This document shows, one piece after another, positions 41,770 to 50,254 of a DNA stretch of 54,062 nucleotides. The notes below the pieces were generated by a model. That model was not told the DNA's origin and searched no databases. It saw only the letters and a program-made list of their open reading frames with translations. The stretch is taken from contig JANBTH010000027.1 of assembly GCA_027578815.1 (NCBI GenBank), forward strand, positions 1 through 54,062. The letters are read 5' to 3'. Positions within the stretch are counted from its first letter, which is position 1. Every line of letters starts with the position of its first letter. This DNA is from Coemansia sp. RSA 1804. Its lineage: Eukaryota; Kickxellomycota; Kickxellomycetes; Kickxellales; Kickxellaceae. Position numbers and translations under genes: made by a program.

Positions 41770-44205
41770 ATGTCAAATCCTCCCGATAACGCAGACTCAC
41801 TTCCATCCACCCCAAAGCGCAACAGAAACAGCGAAAAACGGAAGCAGCTGGATAATGACCAGATAGCCACCTTGCAACGCAAGAAGCGTCCTGCCCGCTC
41901 TAGCAATGTTACAAATGGTTCTCCTCCGTCTTTTTGTCTCAACAGCAACAAGAATAGCGAGGGCAGCGATAACCACACAGGCAGCGGGGAAGGCAAGCAT
42001 AACCATGTAGTTACAGTGCTACCCCCGACACCCATGAAATCAAAGCCCAGCCATTCGAACAGCAAGGATAATTTGGGCAAATCGCTAGATCAGATTCGCA
42101 ACGAGCGTGAAGAGTACGCAAAGCTCCAGGTCATGGAGAAGCTCAAGGTGGACAAAGCAGTTGCCGATTTAGCAAAGCCCAGAAGCAATGCGTTGGTCCG
42201 TTTAACCACCAATGTTGCTCGTCGGGTCACCCAGAGGCTCGAGAGTATGCTGGCGTCAGATGATAACAACGACGAATATGCCCACTTGGCCAAGTGGACT
42301 AAGCAGGATAACTACGAAAAGGAAACGCCCATGTATCCATGGATTTCTGCGTTCTTTGGCTTTGTATCGCGGGAAATTGGTCTGCAGCATATAAAGTCCT
42401 ACACCGCCACAAGAGGACGAAGTGGAATCAACAGGCCACGTGCGCTCTTGCCGTTCGAAAAGACCAACGGCAATCCAGACGGCTCTGACGACTACACACG
42501 CACAGACATCTTGCTAAGGGCGAATCACCGAGATGCAAGCGGCGATGGGAATGCGCAGCATCTGGCGGCAAAGCCCAACTACAAGGACGTTGTTGCAGTC
42601 ATCGAGGTCAAGCACCTTACCACCGAAGAGACACAGGCGTTTGCACAGCTCATCATCTACAGCCGCAGCCTGTACGCCAATCAGCACAACAGGCGCTTTG
42701 TGTGGGGATTCACAGTATGCGGCTCGCATGTTAGGGCATGTGTTTTGACCAGCGACAATATCTTTGCGTCGGCGATTATGGATGTCAGCAAGTGCGAAGG
42801 CCGCAAAGAGTTTGTCTCGCTGCTTGTGAAGATGTCCTACTGCGCAGAGGACCAGATGGGCTACGATCCGACTATTAGGCTTGATGGCGAGGGCATGGTT
42901 GACAAGATCGATGTCTATGACGAAGATACATATAGGATGGTCCCGTACAAGTGTGTAGCGATGACTGTGATTGCCACGAGGTGTTTTGGCCGCCACACGC
43001 GCTGCTTCTTGTGCAAAAAGGCTGCATCAGCACAGCCGGACGCTAACAGTAGTAGCAGCGCAGATGATGATGGCTATATTGTTATCAAGAGCGCATGGGC
43101 GTATTCAGCACATCGTGCAAAGGACGGATCTGAAAAGGCAGAGGATGCACGCAGTGAGGCGCTGCTTATGCGGCGAATCGCAAAGGGCCTCGAAGGCATT
43201 GGCAGTGTGGCTGGCAAGTACGCAAAACTCATTCACGGCGGCGCCGTTCGGTTCGAAAAAGGTGGCGGCGGCAGTACAGAGGAAGACAACACTGACACGG
43301 CGTTTGGTGCTGTTTTCTCTTCAGGCCCTGAAGAAGAGCTTCCCGAGTTCAGAATCAATCAGCGCTTGGCAATGACGCCGTGGTGTCGTCCTCTGCAGAA
43401 CGTTGCGAATGTCGATCAGCTTATTGTTGCCGTGGCCGACGTGATGGAAGTGCACACAGCCATCTTCAAGGAGTGCAGGATTCTGCACCGCGATATCTCG
43501 CTAAACAACATGATGTTCCGAGACCTCGGCAACGGCTCTGTCGGCGGTGTCCTTATCGATTTTGACTGCGCCAAGGACATCAAGGCCGGCAGTTGGGAGA
43601 CACGGCCCGAGCGCACCGGCACCCTTCCGTACATGAGCGTCAACAACCTGGAAGCAGACTCTCTCGTGAAGCGCACGCAGCTGGACGACTGGGAGTCGCT
43701 GCTCTATGTTTTGTGCTGGCTCGGCACAACCGGCATAAACAACCATGACGGTGAGGCGTACAAGGCTAAAACGCGGCTGCCGATAAATGCCTGGCAGCAT
43801 GACAACCCGGCAATGGTGGCCGAATCAAAGCGTTTTATTCTCAATACACCGAGCTCATTTGTGATGGCCATTCTAAAACGGTTCCTCAAACCCGAGTATT
43901 CAGAATTGAGTGCATTGGTCATGAGTCTATACATGACGCTATTCTTTAACGAAAAGCTCTTGCTCTTATCTCATGGCACAGTCGAAGTAGCTTGGTTTAA
44001 TCAACGCTCGCTTGAGAGAGACTTGGAGACTTGCCTCGACAAGGACGATGACATAGAGCTCCGCGATCTCTTCGAGCGCCGTGTAAAATATGCTGAGCAG
44101 ATTGCAGACGATCTTCTCCAAGTGATTTTGGAGGAACGCAGTCGAGCGCTGGAAAGAATAAACAAACGCAACAGTCAAGCGCAGTCTCAACCAGCAGCAA
44201 CGTAG
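41770..44205 (+). CDS. FunK1 fungal protein kinase
   Basis: An 811-aa protein of the FunK1 family (PF17667), a fungus-specific branch of eukaryotic-like kinases. The ATG at 41770 is used; the frame is open 10 codons upstream without an ATG. The N-terminus is basic and disordered (1-110). A nuclease-like/REase-like preceding part includes AVIEVKHLTTEETQAFAQL (about 280). The kinase core shows the catalytic loop LHRDISLNNMMF (His573, Asp575), the metal-binding LIDFDCAKD (DFD at about 597, replacing DFG) and RTGTLPYMSVN. Substrates are unknown. FunK1 genes are expanded in many multicellular and zoosporic-relative fungi. Intronless; sits between the tandem array and an LTR-like repeat. Confidence 0.88.
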   Translation: MSNPPDNADSLPSTPKRNRNSEKRKQLDNDQIATLQRKKRPARSSNVTNGSPPSFCLNSNKNSEGSDNHTGSGEGKHNHVVTVLPPTPMKSKPSHSNSKDNLGKSLDQIRNEREEYAKLQVMEKLKVDKAVADLAKPRSNALVRLTTNVARRVTQRLESMLASDDNNDEYAHLAKWTKQDNYEKETPMYPWISAFFGFVSREIGLQHIKSYTATRGRSGINRPRALLPFEKTNGNPDGSDDYTRTDILLRANHRDASGDGNAQHLAAKPNYKDVVAVIEVKHLTTEETQAFAQLIIYSRSLYANQHNRRFVWGFTVCGSHVRACVLTSDNIFASAIMDVSKCEGRKEFVSLLVKMSYCAEDQMGYDPTIRLDGEGMVDKIDVYDEDTYRMVPYKCVAMTVIATRCFGRHTRCFLCKKAASAQPDANSSSSADDDGYIVIKSAWAYSAHRAKDGSEKAEDARSEALLMRRIAKGLEGIGSVAGKYAKLIHGGAVRFEKGGGGSTEEDNTDTAFGAVFSSGPEEELPEFRINQRLAMTPWCRPLQNVANVDQLIVAVADVMEVHTAIFKECRILHRDISLNNMMFRDLGNGSVGGVLIDFDCAKDIKAGSWETRPERTGTLPYMSVNNLEADSLVKRTQLDDWESLLYVLCWLGTTGINNHDGEAYKAKTRLPINAWQHDNPAMVAESKRFILNTPSSFVMAILKRFLKPEYSELSALVMSLYMTLFFNEKLLLLSHGTVEVAWFNQRSLERDLETCLDKDDDIELRDLFERRVKYAEQIADDLLQVILEERSRALERINKRNSQAQSQPAAT

Positions 44206-45006
44206 CAGTTTATCGGGAGCTTTTCATTCTGTTGCACTTTACTCGCAATGCTTCTCTCCACTATGCTGGATGAATGGATCTTTTTGTATTGAACCAAATA
44301 CTTTAGAAGCAAGTAAAGTAGTGTTTCTATTAGGAATATGTGAATAAAACAGAACATTTGTACGTTCCATCTTTATGCAATATCGGGCAAATTCGCGCCG
44401 TAACATATCGGATAGGAATAGCGTGACATATTGCAATTGTTTTTGAAGGCAACCTGGGTTTGTTTTTGGATTTGGTTGACAAAATGAGCTTGCTTTATTT
44501 TCATTGGAAAAATATCTTTTATTTCCTGGTATTTTTCATGCGACATTTCTAGCAATGAAATGATGATGATGATAATAATCGCCTAAGCACCAGTAACGTA
44601 AAGTATTTACAACAGACATATTATAACAAGATCCTGGTTAAGATGTCTGTAGATAGACGATAGACACGGTCAATTTTCCTGAAAACCCCATCCATATCAA
44701 AGTGAATATAACGTTAAAAGATTTTACCAAACAAGTGAATGTCAGTTTTAAATACAACAGTGGTGAGCTGACACACGGCTAGGGTGGTGTCACTAGCAAC
44801 ACAGTCTCTGGAAATACTGGACGGCTTTTTCTATATGGAGTCTAATTACGTGGTGTTTAAATCAACAGGTCTGCAGAATATCCAGGTCTTGACCATTGTA
44901 ATCATTGGGATAGAGTTGTTATGATGATATATGGGATGTTAACATTTGATCAAATGTTAACATCTCATACCATTGCAAGTAACATTTCTCTAAATATAAT
45001 TCAATC
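44206..45006. other. AT-rich spacer before the first LTR-like repeat
   Basis: 800 bp without a gene. A GATGATGATGATAATAAT microsatellite lies near 44560, and a perfect palindrome at 44935-44964 is given separately. Confidence 0.4.
44930..44969. repeat. Perfect 30-nt palindrome within a 40-nt inverted repeat
   Basis: Positions 44935-44964 are exactly self-complementary around a central TGATCA (arms GATGTTAACATT). The pairing continues to 44930/44969 with a single G-T mismatch. No loop. It lies 38 bp before an LTR-like repeat. Confidence 0.85.
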
Positions 45007-45275
45007 TGTTTCAATGTGGTTTCAAGTGGAATATAAAAAGTATGTTATTTACTATAGGGAATCCTATCAAACTACTATTCAGGACAAGCCGCGGCTTTTA
45101 TACGTTGGCGCTTATTGTCCGGTACAGCTTGTAACATTCTTATTATCCTTTGTGAGGATGTTGTGTTAGACACCGATCTCAGATCATCACTCATTATACA
45201 GAGTCGCGTATCATTATCAGAGCTGATTGATATTAGTCGCTGATCTCAGGACCTCACTCATTGCTCTGAGCAACA
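45007..45275 (+). mobile_element. LTR-like dispersed repeat, copy 1 (probable solo LTR)
   Basis: About 269 bp, bounded by TGTT and AACA, and roughly 94% identical to the copy at 49177 with a small indel. It contains AATATAAAAAG, suitable as an LTR promoter. The length and TG...CA ends suit a solo LTR of a retrotransposon. No flanking duplication is seen for this copy (TCAATC before, GATTTT after), and no internal element region is adjacent. Confidence 0.65.
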
Positions 45276-45420
45276 GATTTTAGTGGGTGTGCCTTAAGTT
45301 GGGACCAGGCATTCGCATGCAATAAAAATGTCCAGTCAGCTTTAGAAAAGTTCTACTGTAGTTTCCTCTCTCTCTGGAATCATGTAAAAAAACAAAGATT
45401 TATACCACCAAGACCACCAC

Positions 45421-48400
45421 TCATTCCTCTTCAGCCTTGGCCTTCTGTTGCTGCTTCTTCTTGGCCTTGTTCTTGGCTGCAACTTTGGACTTTTGCCGAA
45501 TGGACTCCATGTTGGGTGCGGTCACCTTGACCTTGCTGAGCATCTGCGAAATCATCTCCTGTTCAGGCACGGCCTTCATCAGCTCCTTCTCGCGCGTTGC
45601 CAGGATGGTTTCCAGCTCCCGACGCTCGGCATCCTTGGCATCCTCGCCCACACCTTGCGCCTTGAGTCCTCCATTCGACCGTATATGGTCGTCGGCGGCA
45701 GCAACTGCTACGCCCAGCGCCATCTTGCATGCCTTTCCTTTCTTCATTGCTCCCGTCACCAGTTTCACGCGGTACTTGTATGACGACAAAGCGTTGTATG
45801 GCGCACACACAGGGATTGCAAAGCTCAGGTTGTCTCCGGCCAGCGGAGCCGATGTCAGAGTGTCGAGTACACCGAGTTGGTCGATCATTGCGCTATCCAC
45901 GGCACCCTCCTCATCCTCGTCGTTATCGTCGTTTGCTTCGACAAGGGCAGCATCAGTGGATGCATTGTCTTCCTTGGTGCTGAGCGCCCGAAGCTGATGC
46001 ACAATGCTTGGCGGAGGCTGGTGGTCTGTCACCATGGCTGGAGCTGCAGAATCGGTGGCACTTGGCAAATTCTCAGCAGGCGCAGTGGGTCTTGGTGCCC
46101 TCTGCTGCTGTTTCTTTTGTGTTTTCTTCTGCTTCTTCTGCTGTTCCTCTGCATCCTGGCTCTTGCCCATCGAGCCCAGAAGCGCCATACGCAGATCGCG
46201 GTCCTCGTCGTCCTGCTCTGCATACTTGTCCTTCATCTTCTTCATCTTTCCTTTCTTGCCGCGCTTCTGCTGCTGCTGATTCTGCTGCTGCTTGTTTGCC
46301 TTTTCGTGCTTTTCCTCGGCATCCAGCAACCGCTGCTCCTTCTTGCTGACTCTTTCGCCATGCTGTCTGCCAGAGCTATTATCAGCTGCATCAGTCGCAG
46401 GCTGGCTGTTGGTCTCCTTTCCTTTGCGCTGATCGCGTCGTTCCTTGGCTGACAGATGGCGTCTATTGTCGCTCGGTCTTGCATCGCCAGCATTACCACT
46501 GTTGGTGTCTTCAAACGCATCCTCCACGGCATCGTCAATCTCGTCAAGGTTGTACTTTCTGCGCACAGCACCAAAATCAATGTCCGTGCCTTTAGTGGCA
46601 GCCTTGTTTGCAGAACCTTCCACACTTGTCTTCATCTCTTCGGTGTCCTGCTTATCGCCCCCAGCGCTCTCATCGTCAGCAAGCGATGGCTCCGAAACAT
46701 GCGAATCCGACCGAGTGAAGGTGCTCTGGCCCTCGGCAGCCCTGCGGTTCTCCTCCATTATATTGAGCCGCTGCTGACGCGCACTGACATGGCGCGCAAT
46801 ACTCTCGTCATCGGCCAGACGGAACATGAACCCGAAGCCGTAGACAAGCTGGGCGGGCGGGAGGAACCGCTTCTTCCCGCGAATCATAAAGCTCCCCGTG
46901 GTAAGGTACTCGCCCGTGGGCGCAGTCTTGCTCACCTGGCTGGCTTCAACCCACCACGCCGATGTCACGATCTTTGCGTCCCATGCGCGCGACTGGCAAA
47001 CGCTCATCACTCCCGCCTGGAACAGCGTGGACGGCGGAATCGACTCCGCCGAGGAGCCGTCAGTATTTCCGCGGCTGGTTTCGTCGGAATCAGACGGCTG
47101 TCTCTTTCTATCGACTCCCGACGCTGCCTCTGGCGCAGTTGCTGCCATCTTATTCTTGACTATCACCGAGGCTGCTCCATTGATGTCGGCATGCACGTAT
47201 GCGTCGCCTGGACGCAGATGGCGCTTGACTAGAAGCTCGTTCTGCTGCATGTCGTGTCCCGCAATCACAAGGTACCCGTCAGACGAGAGGAACCACGAGA
47301 ACTTTTCAAACCAAAGCGGCTTGCGCTGCTGGCTGACCGTGGCTGTTATCTTGGTGGCCTTCAGGTCGGATCTTATCTTCTGCTCGGCCGACTGCAGTGC
47401 TTGGCTCGATACAGCCAGCGTCTTTGCGTGCTTGATCCCCGCCTGTCTCCGCGAATTGTAGTACCGCTGGGCGTTGGAGAACGCGCTTTCAAATATGTCT
47501 AGGTCCACCGACATTGGCCCACCAAACTCCTTTCTTGCCTCCTCCTCCTTGGCGCTGCTGTCGGACTCGCTCTTGTCCCAGTATTCTTCGGGGTCGTCGA
47601 GCTCAAGCGTGATCTGGTTGGTGGATAGGTTCAGCCGCACGATGCGCTCGGCAACCGGGTTCCCCTGCGTCTTCTGGTCGGCCACAAGGTCCTCGAGCTC
47701 CTTCCAGTCCATGCCGGCTGCCACGGCCTGGCGGATGATCATGATCGCCTGATCAACAAACTCCAGATTCATCTCGATCCTTCGCGCCTGCTCCTCGGTT
47801 TTCCTGTGCGCCTTCTCGAGCGCAGACACACGGCCCTCGTGCTCGTCCTTGATTGCCTGCAGCTTACGTTCCGCCGCCGACTCTTGCTGATGCGCTTTGC
47901 TCTTCAGCTTCTGCGCCTCGATGTTGGAGAAAAACACATCGGCTGCGTCTGCGAATGACGGAAACTCCTTGTATGGCTTTGACTTGAACTGCTCAAACAG
48001 CCATGGCCCAAAGTCATCATACACCTGATCGTCCTCCTCTTCGCCTATTCCTTCTTCTTTCTCTTTACCTACGGATGATTCGAGGAATGTAATGTATCCG
48101 GGGTACACCGAGGTCTTTAGCCTTTGCACAACCTGGTACGCCTCGTTATACGCCTCCACCAACGACGCTACCTGCGGCGACTGCAAATCCAAGTCAACCG
48201 ACGTCGCCACCCGCAGCGTAGGACTCAGCTTGGCACGCAGTATCGCGTGCTCTGCTAGCGCTGGCCCGTAGGCGCCAAACGTAGCCAGATGGCGTTTGAG
48301 ATTATCCTTGGGACCGGCCTTCTTCAGCCACTCGATCATCTCCTCCTTCGTAACCGGTTCAATCTCGCGGGCTCCCGGAAGACTGTACTCCTTGCCCACC

Positions 48401-48858
48401 GCATACGTAGCCTCCGCCCCATCCAGCCGCACCACACGCAGGAGGGCCAGAATCTGGTACCGGTAGTCGGTCAGGATGATGTTGCCCGAAGCGTAGAACT
48501 CACACAGGATATGGTAGGTGCCCTCGTCCTGCGGGCCCGCGGCCACTGCAAACTCGAAATCCACCACCCTGTCCATGCCTATCTGTCTGACCGCAGTCAG
48601 TCTCCTGGCCCTCAGGTGCTTGCGCAGTTTCATACAAAAGCTCGACGGCGTTATCGACTTGTCCCGGGTATAGTCGGTGGTGTGCAGGCGTATCCCGGAC
48701 TCCACTAGCACCAGCTCCTTGTGGTCCGGTTTTGTGAATTTGAATAGAAACGTTTTGGAATTCACATCGTATATCCCCTGTAGTCGCAGCCCCGTGATAC
48801 GCTGCTGTAGCGCTGTGACTGTTGCGCGGACATCTAGTGCTGAGAAACGCTGCTTCAT
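45421..48858 (-). CDS. RQC2: Ribosome quality control factor Rqc2/Tae2 (NEMF)
   Basis: A 1145-aa protein of the NEMF/Tae2 family. It binds stalled 60S-peptidyl-tRNA, helps Ltn1 ubiquitinate the nascent chain and directs C-terminal Ala/Thr (CAT) tailing. The N-terminal NFACT-N begins MKQRFSALDVRATVTALQQR; the conserved Asp9 and the Asp96-Arg97 pair (GMDRVVDFEF) needed for tRNA binding are present. A long coiled coil (about 320-400) is followed by NFACT-R (KFSWFLSSDGYLVIAGHDMQ, HADINGAASVIVKN) and VYGFGFMFRLADDESIARH. A lysine/glutamine-rich disordered stretch (about 820-950) precedes NFACT-C (YNALSSYKYRVKLVTGAMKK). Intronless. It lies between two LTR-like repeats. Confidence 0.96.
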   Translation of the reverse strand: MKQRFSALDVRATVTALQQRITGLRLQGIYDVNSKTFLFKFTKPDHKELVLVESGIRLHTTDYTRDKSITPSSFCMKLRKHLRARRLTAVRQIGMDRVVDFEFAVAAGPQDEGTYHILCEFYASGNIILTDYRYQILALLRVVRLDGAEATYAVGKEYSLPGAREIEPVTKEEMIEWLKKAGPKDNLKRHLATFGAYGPALAEHAILRAKLSPTLRVATSVDLDLQSPQVASLVEAYNEAYQVVQRLKTSVYPGYITFLESSVGKEKEEGIGEEEDDQVYDDFGPWLFEQFKSKPYKEFPSFADAADVFFSNIEAQKLKSKAHQQESAAERKLQAIKDEHEGRVSALEKAHRKTEEQARRIEMNLEFVDQAIMIIRQAVAAGMDWKELEDLVADQKTQGNPVAERIVRLNLSTNQITLELDDPEEYWDKSESDSSAKEEEARKEFGGPMSVDLDIFESAFSNAQRYYNSRRQAGIKHAKTLAVSSQALQSAEQKIRSDLKATKITATVSQQRKPLWFEKFSWFLSSDGYLVIAGHDMQQNELLVKRHLRPGDAYVHADINGAASVIVKNKMAATAPEAASGVDRKRQPSDSDETSRGNTDGSSAESIPPSTLFQAGVMSVCQSRAWDAKIVTSAWWVEASQVSKTAPTGEYLTTGSFMIRGKKRFLPPAQLVYGFGFMFRLADDESIARHVSARQQRLNIMEENRRAAEGQSTFTRSDSHVSEPSLADDESAGGDKQDTEEMKTSVEGSANKAATKGTDIDFGAVRRKYNLDEIDDAVEDAFEDTNSGNAGDARPSDNRRHLSAKERRDQRKGKETNSQPATDAADNSSGRQHGERVSKKEQRLLDAEEKHEKANKQQQNQQQQKRGKKGKMKKMKDKYAEQDDEDRDLRMALLGSMGKSQDAEEQQKKQKKTQKKQQQRAPRPTAPAENLPSATDSAAPAMVTDHQPPPSIVHQLRALSTKEDNASTDAALVEANDDNDEDEEGAVDSAMIDQLGVLDTLTSAPLAGDNLSFAIPVCAPYNALSSYKYRVKLVTGAMKKGKACKMALGVAVAAADDHIRSNGGLKAQGVGEDAKDAERRELETILATREKELMKAVPEQEMISQMLSKVKVTAPNMESIRQKSKVAAKNKAKKKQQQKAKAEEE

Positions 48859-49176
48859 TTTTTCTTCTTCCCTTCTTCTTTGGCGATTTCTCTAATTCAG
48901 AATAAGATAAGAAATTGGAATTGTTTAAAAGAAAAAAGAAAAGAAAAGAGAAAGAGAAAAATGGAAAGCCAAAAAGATACGCTTTTCAAATTTATTGCAC
49001 ACAGGGCGTAGCTTTTTTGGACTTCAATCGCAGCACGTGACTGGAGGCTTGTCAAAAAAGGAAGCTTGAATGCCAGCAATATAGAAACCATCTAGCCATT
49101 TTGAACCAAAAAGCGAATTATTTTTATCAATTTATCCTTCTAATATCAGACCACTTATCAGTTAAAAAAATATATA
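48859..49176. other. Rqc2 upstream region
   Basis: 318 bp, AT-rich with purine runs (48905-48965). It holds the Rqc2 promoter and ends at the second LTR-like repeat. Confidence 0.4.
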
Positions 49177-49447
49177 TGTTTCAATGGGGTTTCAAGTGGA
49201 ATATAAAAAGTATGTTATTTACTATAAGGAAACCTATCAAACTACTATTCAGGACAAGCCGCGGCTTTTATACGTTGGCGCTCATTGTCCGGTACAGTTT
49301 GTAACATTCTTATTATCCTTTGTGGGAATGTTAAGTGTCAGACACTAATCCCAGATCATCACTCATTATACAGAGTCGCGTATCATTATCAGAGCTGATT
49401 GATATTAGTCGCTGATCTCAGGACCTCACTCATTGCTCTGAGCAACA
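49177..49447 (+). mobile_element. LTR-like dispersed repeat, copy 2 (probable solo LTR)
   Basis: About 271 bp, the same repeat as at 45007 and 53983, with TGTT...AACA ends. TATA immediately precedes the element and TATA immediately follows it, compatible with a 4-5 bp target-site duplication, though the site is AT-rich and this may be chance. No internal region is attached, so it is a probable solo LTR, 319 bp upstream of the Rqc2 start. Confidence 0.7.
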
Positions 49448-49941
49448 TATATCTGGTATATATTAGCTGTACTATGTAGAATGTGATATAAATATTGCAT
49501 GCGTTTTTAACATGTATGCATTCTAATGTCACCAAATTTTTTACCTTATTTGTCGGTTAGCCTAAAATCTAACAAAGTATTGAGTTTATACTCGCTCTCT
49601 TTTTCAAGCCCATTTTATTTTTATTGCAGAAACATAAAAAATAAATAGAAAAGAAGAAGTGACAAACACTCAGAACACGGCGCTTACAAAGACTGCTAGA
49701 TGTTACATGTGATATGCTTGACTGTAAAAACGTACAAAAGTCTACCACCACTTTATATTTTTTACGCTTTTATAATAAAAAACAAAGTAAAAAAAAGACC
49801 TAAAGTCGTCTTGTGTAATTATAAATTGAGGAGGATGGAAGGAATGAATCCCAGTCTGCTCTTTTTTCTTTCCACTCATTCATTTTTTTTTTGAAATATT
49901 ACTATTGCCAATTTCTCCTTTTAACCATTTATCGATAAAAT
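49448..49941. other. AT-rich region between LTR-like repeat and small ORF
   Basis: About 490 bp, AT-rich. A 40-bp segment around 49507-49545 recurs in diverged form at 50159-50205, on the far side of the 59-aa ORF. Confidence 0.4.
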
Positions 49942-50121
49942 ATGTCAAGTGGACGACCTGAGCAAAGAACGAACCCAACTCCAAGAACTACAGGAAATGG
50001 AGGGGCACGAGCATCTGGCTCTGGCTCTGGCTCTAGCCGAACAAACCAAGAGTCAACGAATGGCAGGTCTACATCTACTTCGCAAAACCTGCTTCCACTT
50101 GATGATGTTCAACCAATATAA
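49942..50121 (+). CDS. Small low-complexity protein, 59 aa
   Basis: ATG at 49942 with A at -3, stop TAA at 50119. The product starts MSSGRPEQRTNPTPRTTG, has a GSGSGS core and a Ser/Thr/Asn-rich stretch, and ends LLPLDDVQPI. Disordered; no family recognised. GC content rises sharply over the frame relative to both flanks, which is the main support. A different frame is open over the same bases (49949-50164) but lacks an ATG start. Confidence 0.4.
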   Translation: MSSGRPEQRTNPTPRTTGNGGARASGSGSGSSRTNQESTNGRSTSTSQNLLPLDDVQPI

Positions 50122-50254
50122 AATGCATTTAGTAGATTGTAATACACATATAGAAAAATTTTAATATGTATACAATCTAATGTCAATAAACTTTTTTTTA
50201 CCCACTTTGGACAATTAACATATAAATGTAAAAGGAAAATTAGAAATGACAATT

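Noticed and set aside
49949..50164. 71-codon frame overlapping the 59-aa ORF
   Set aside because: It begins at GTG rather than ATG and runs past the GC-rich segment; the ATG frame at 49942 fits that segment better.
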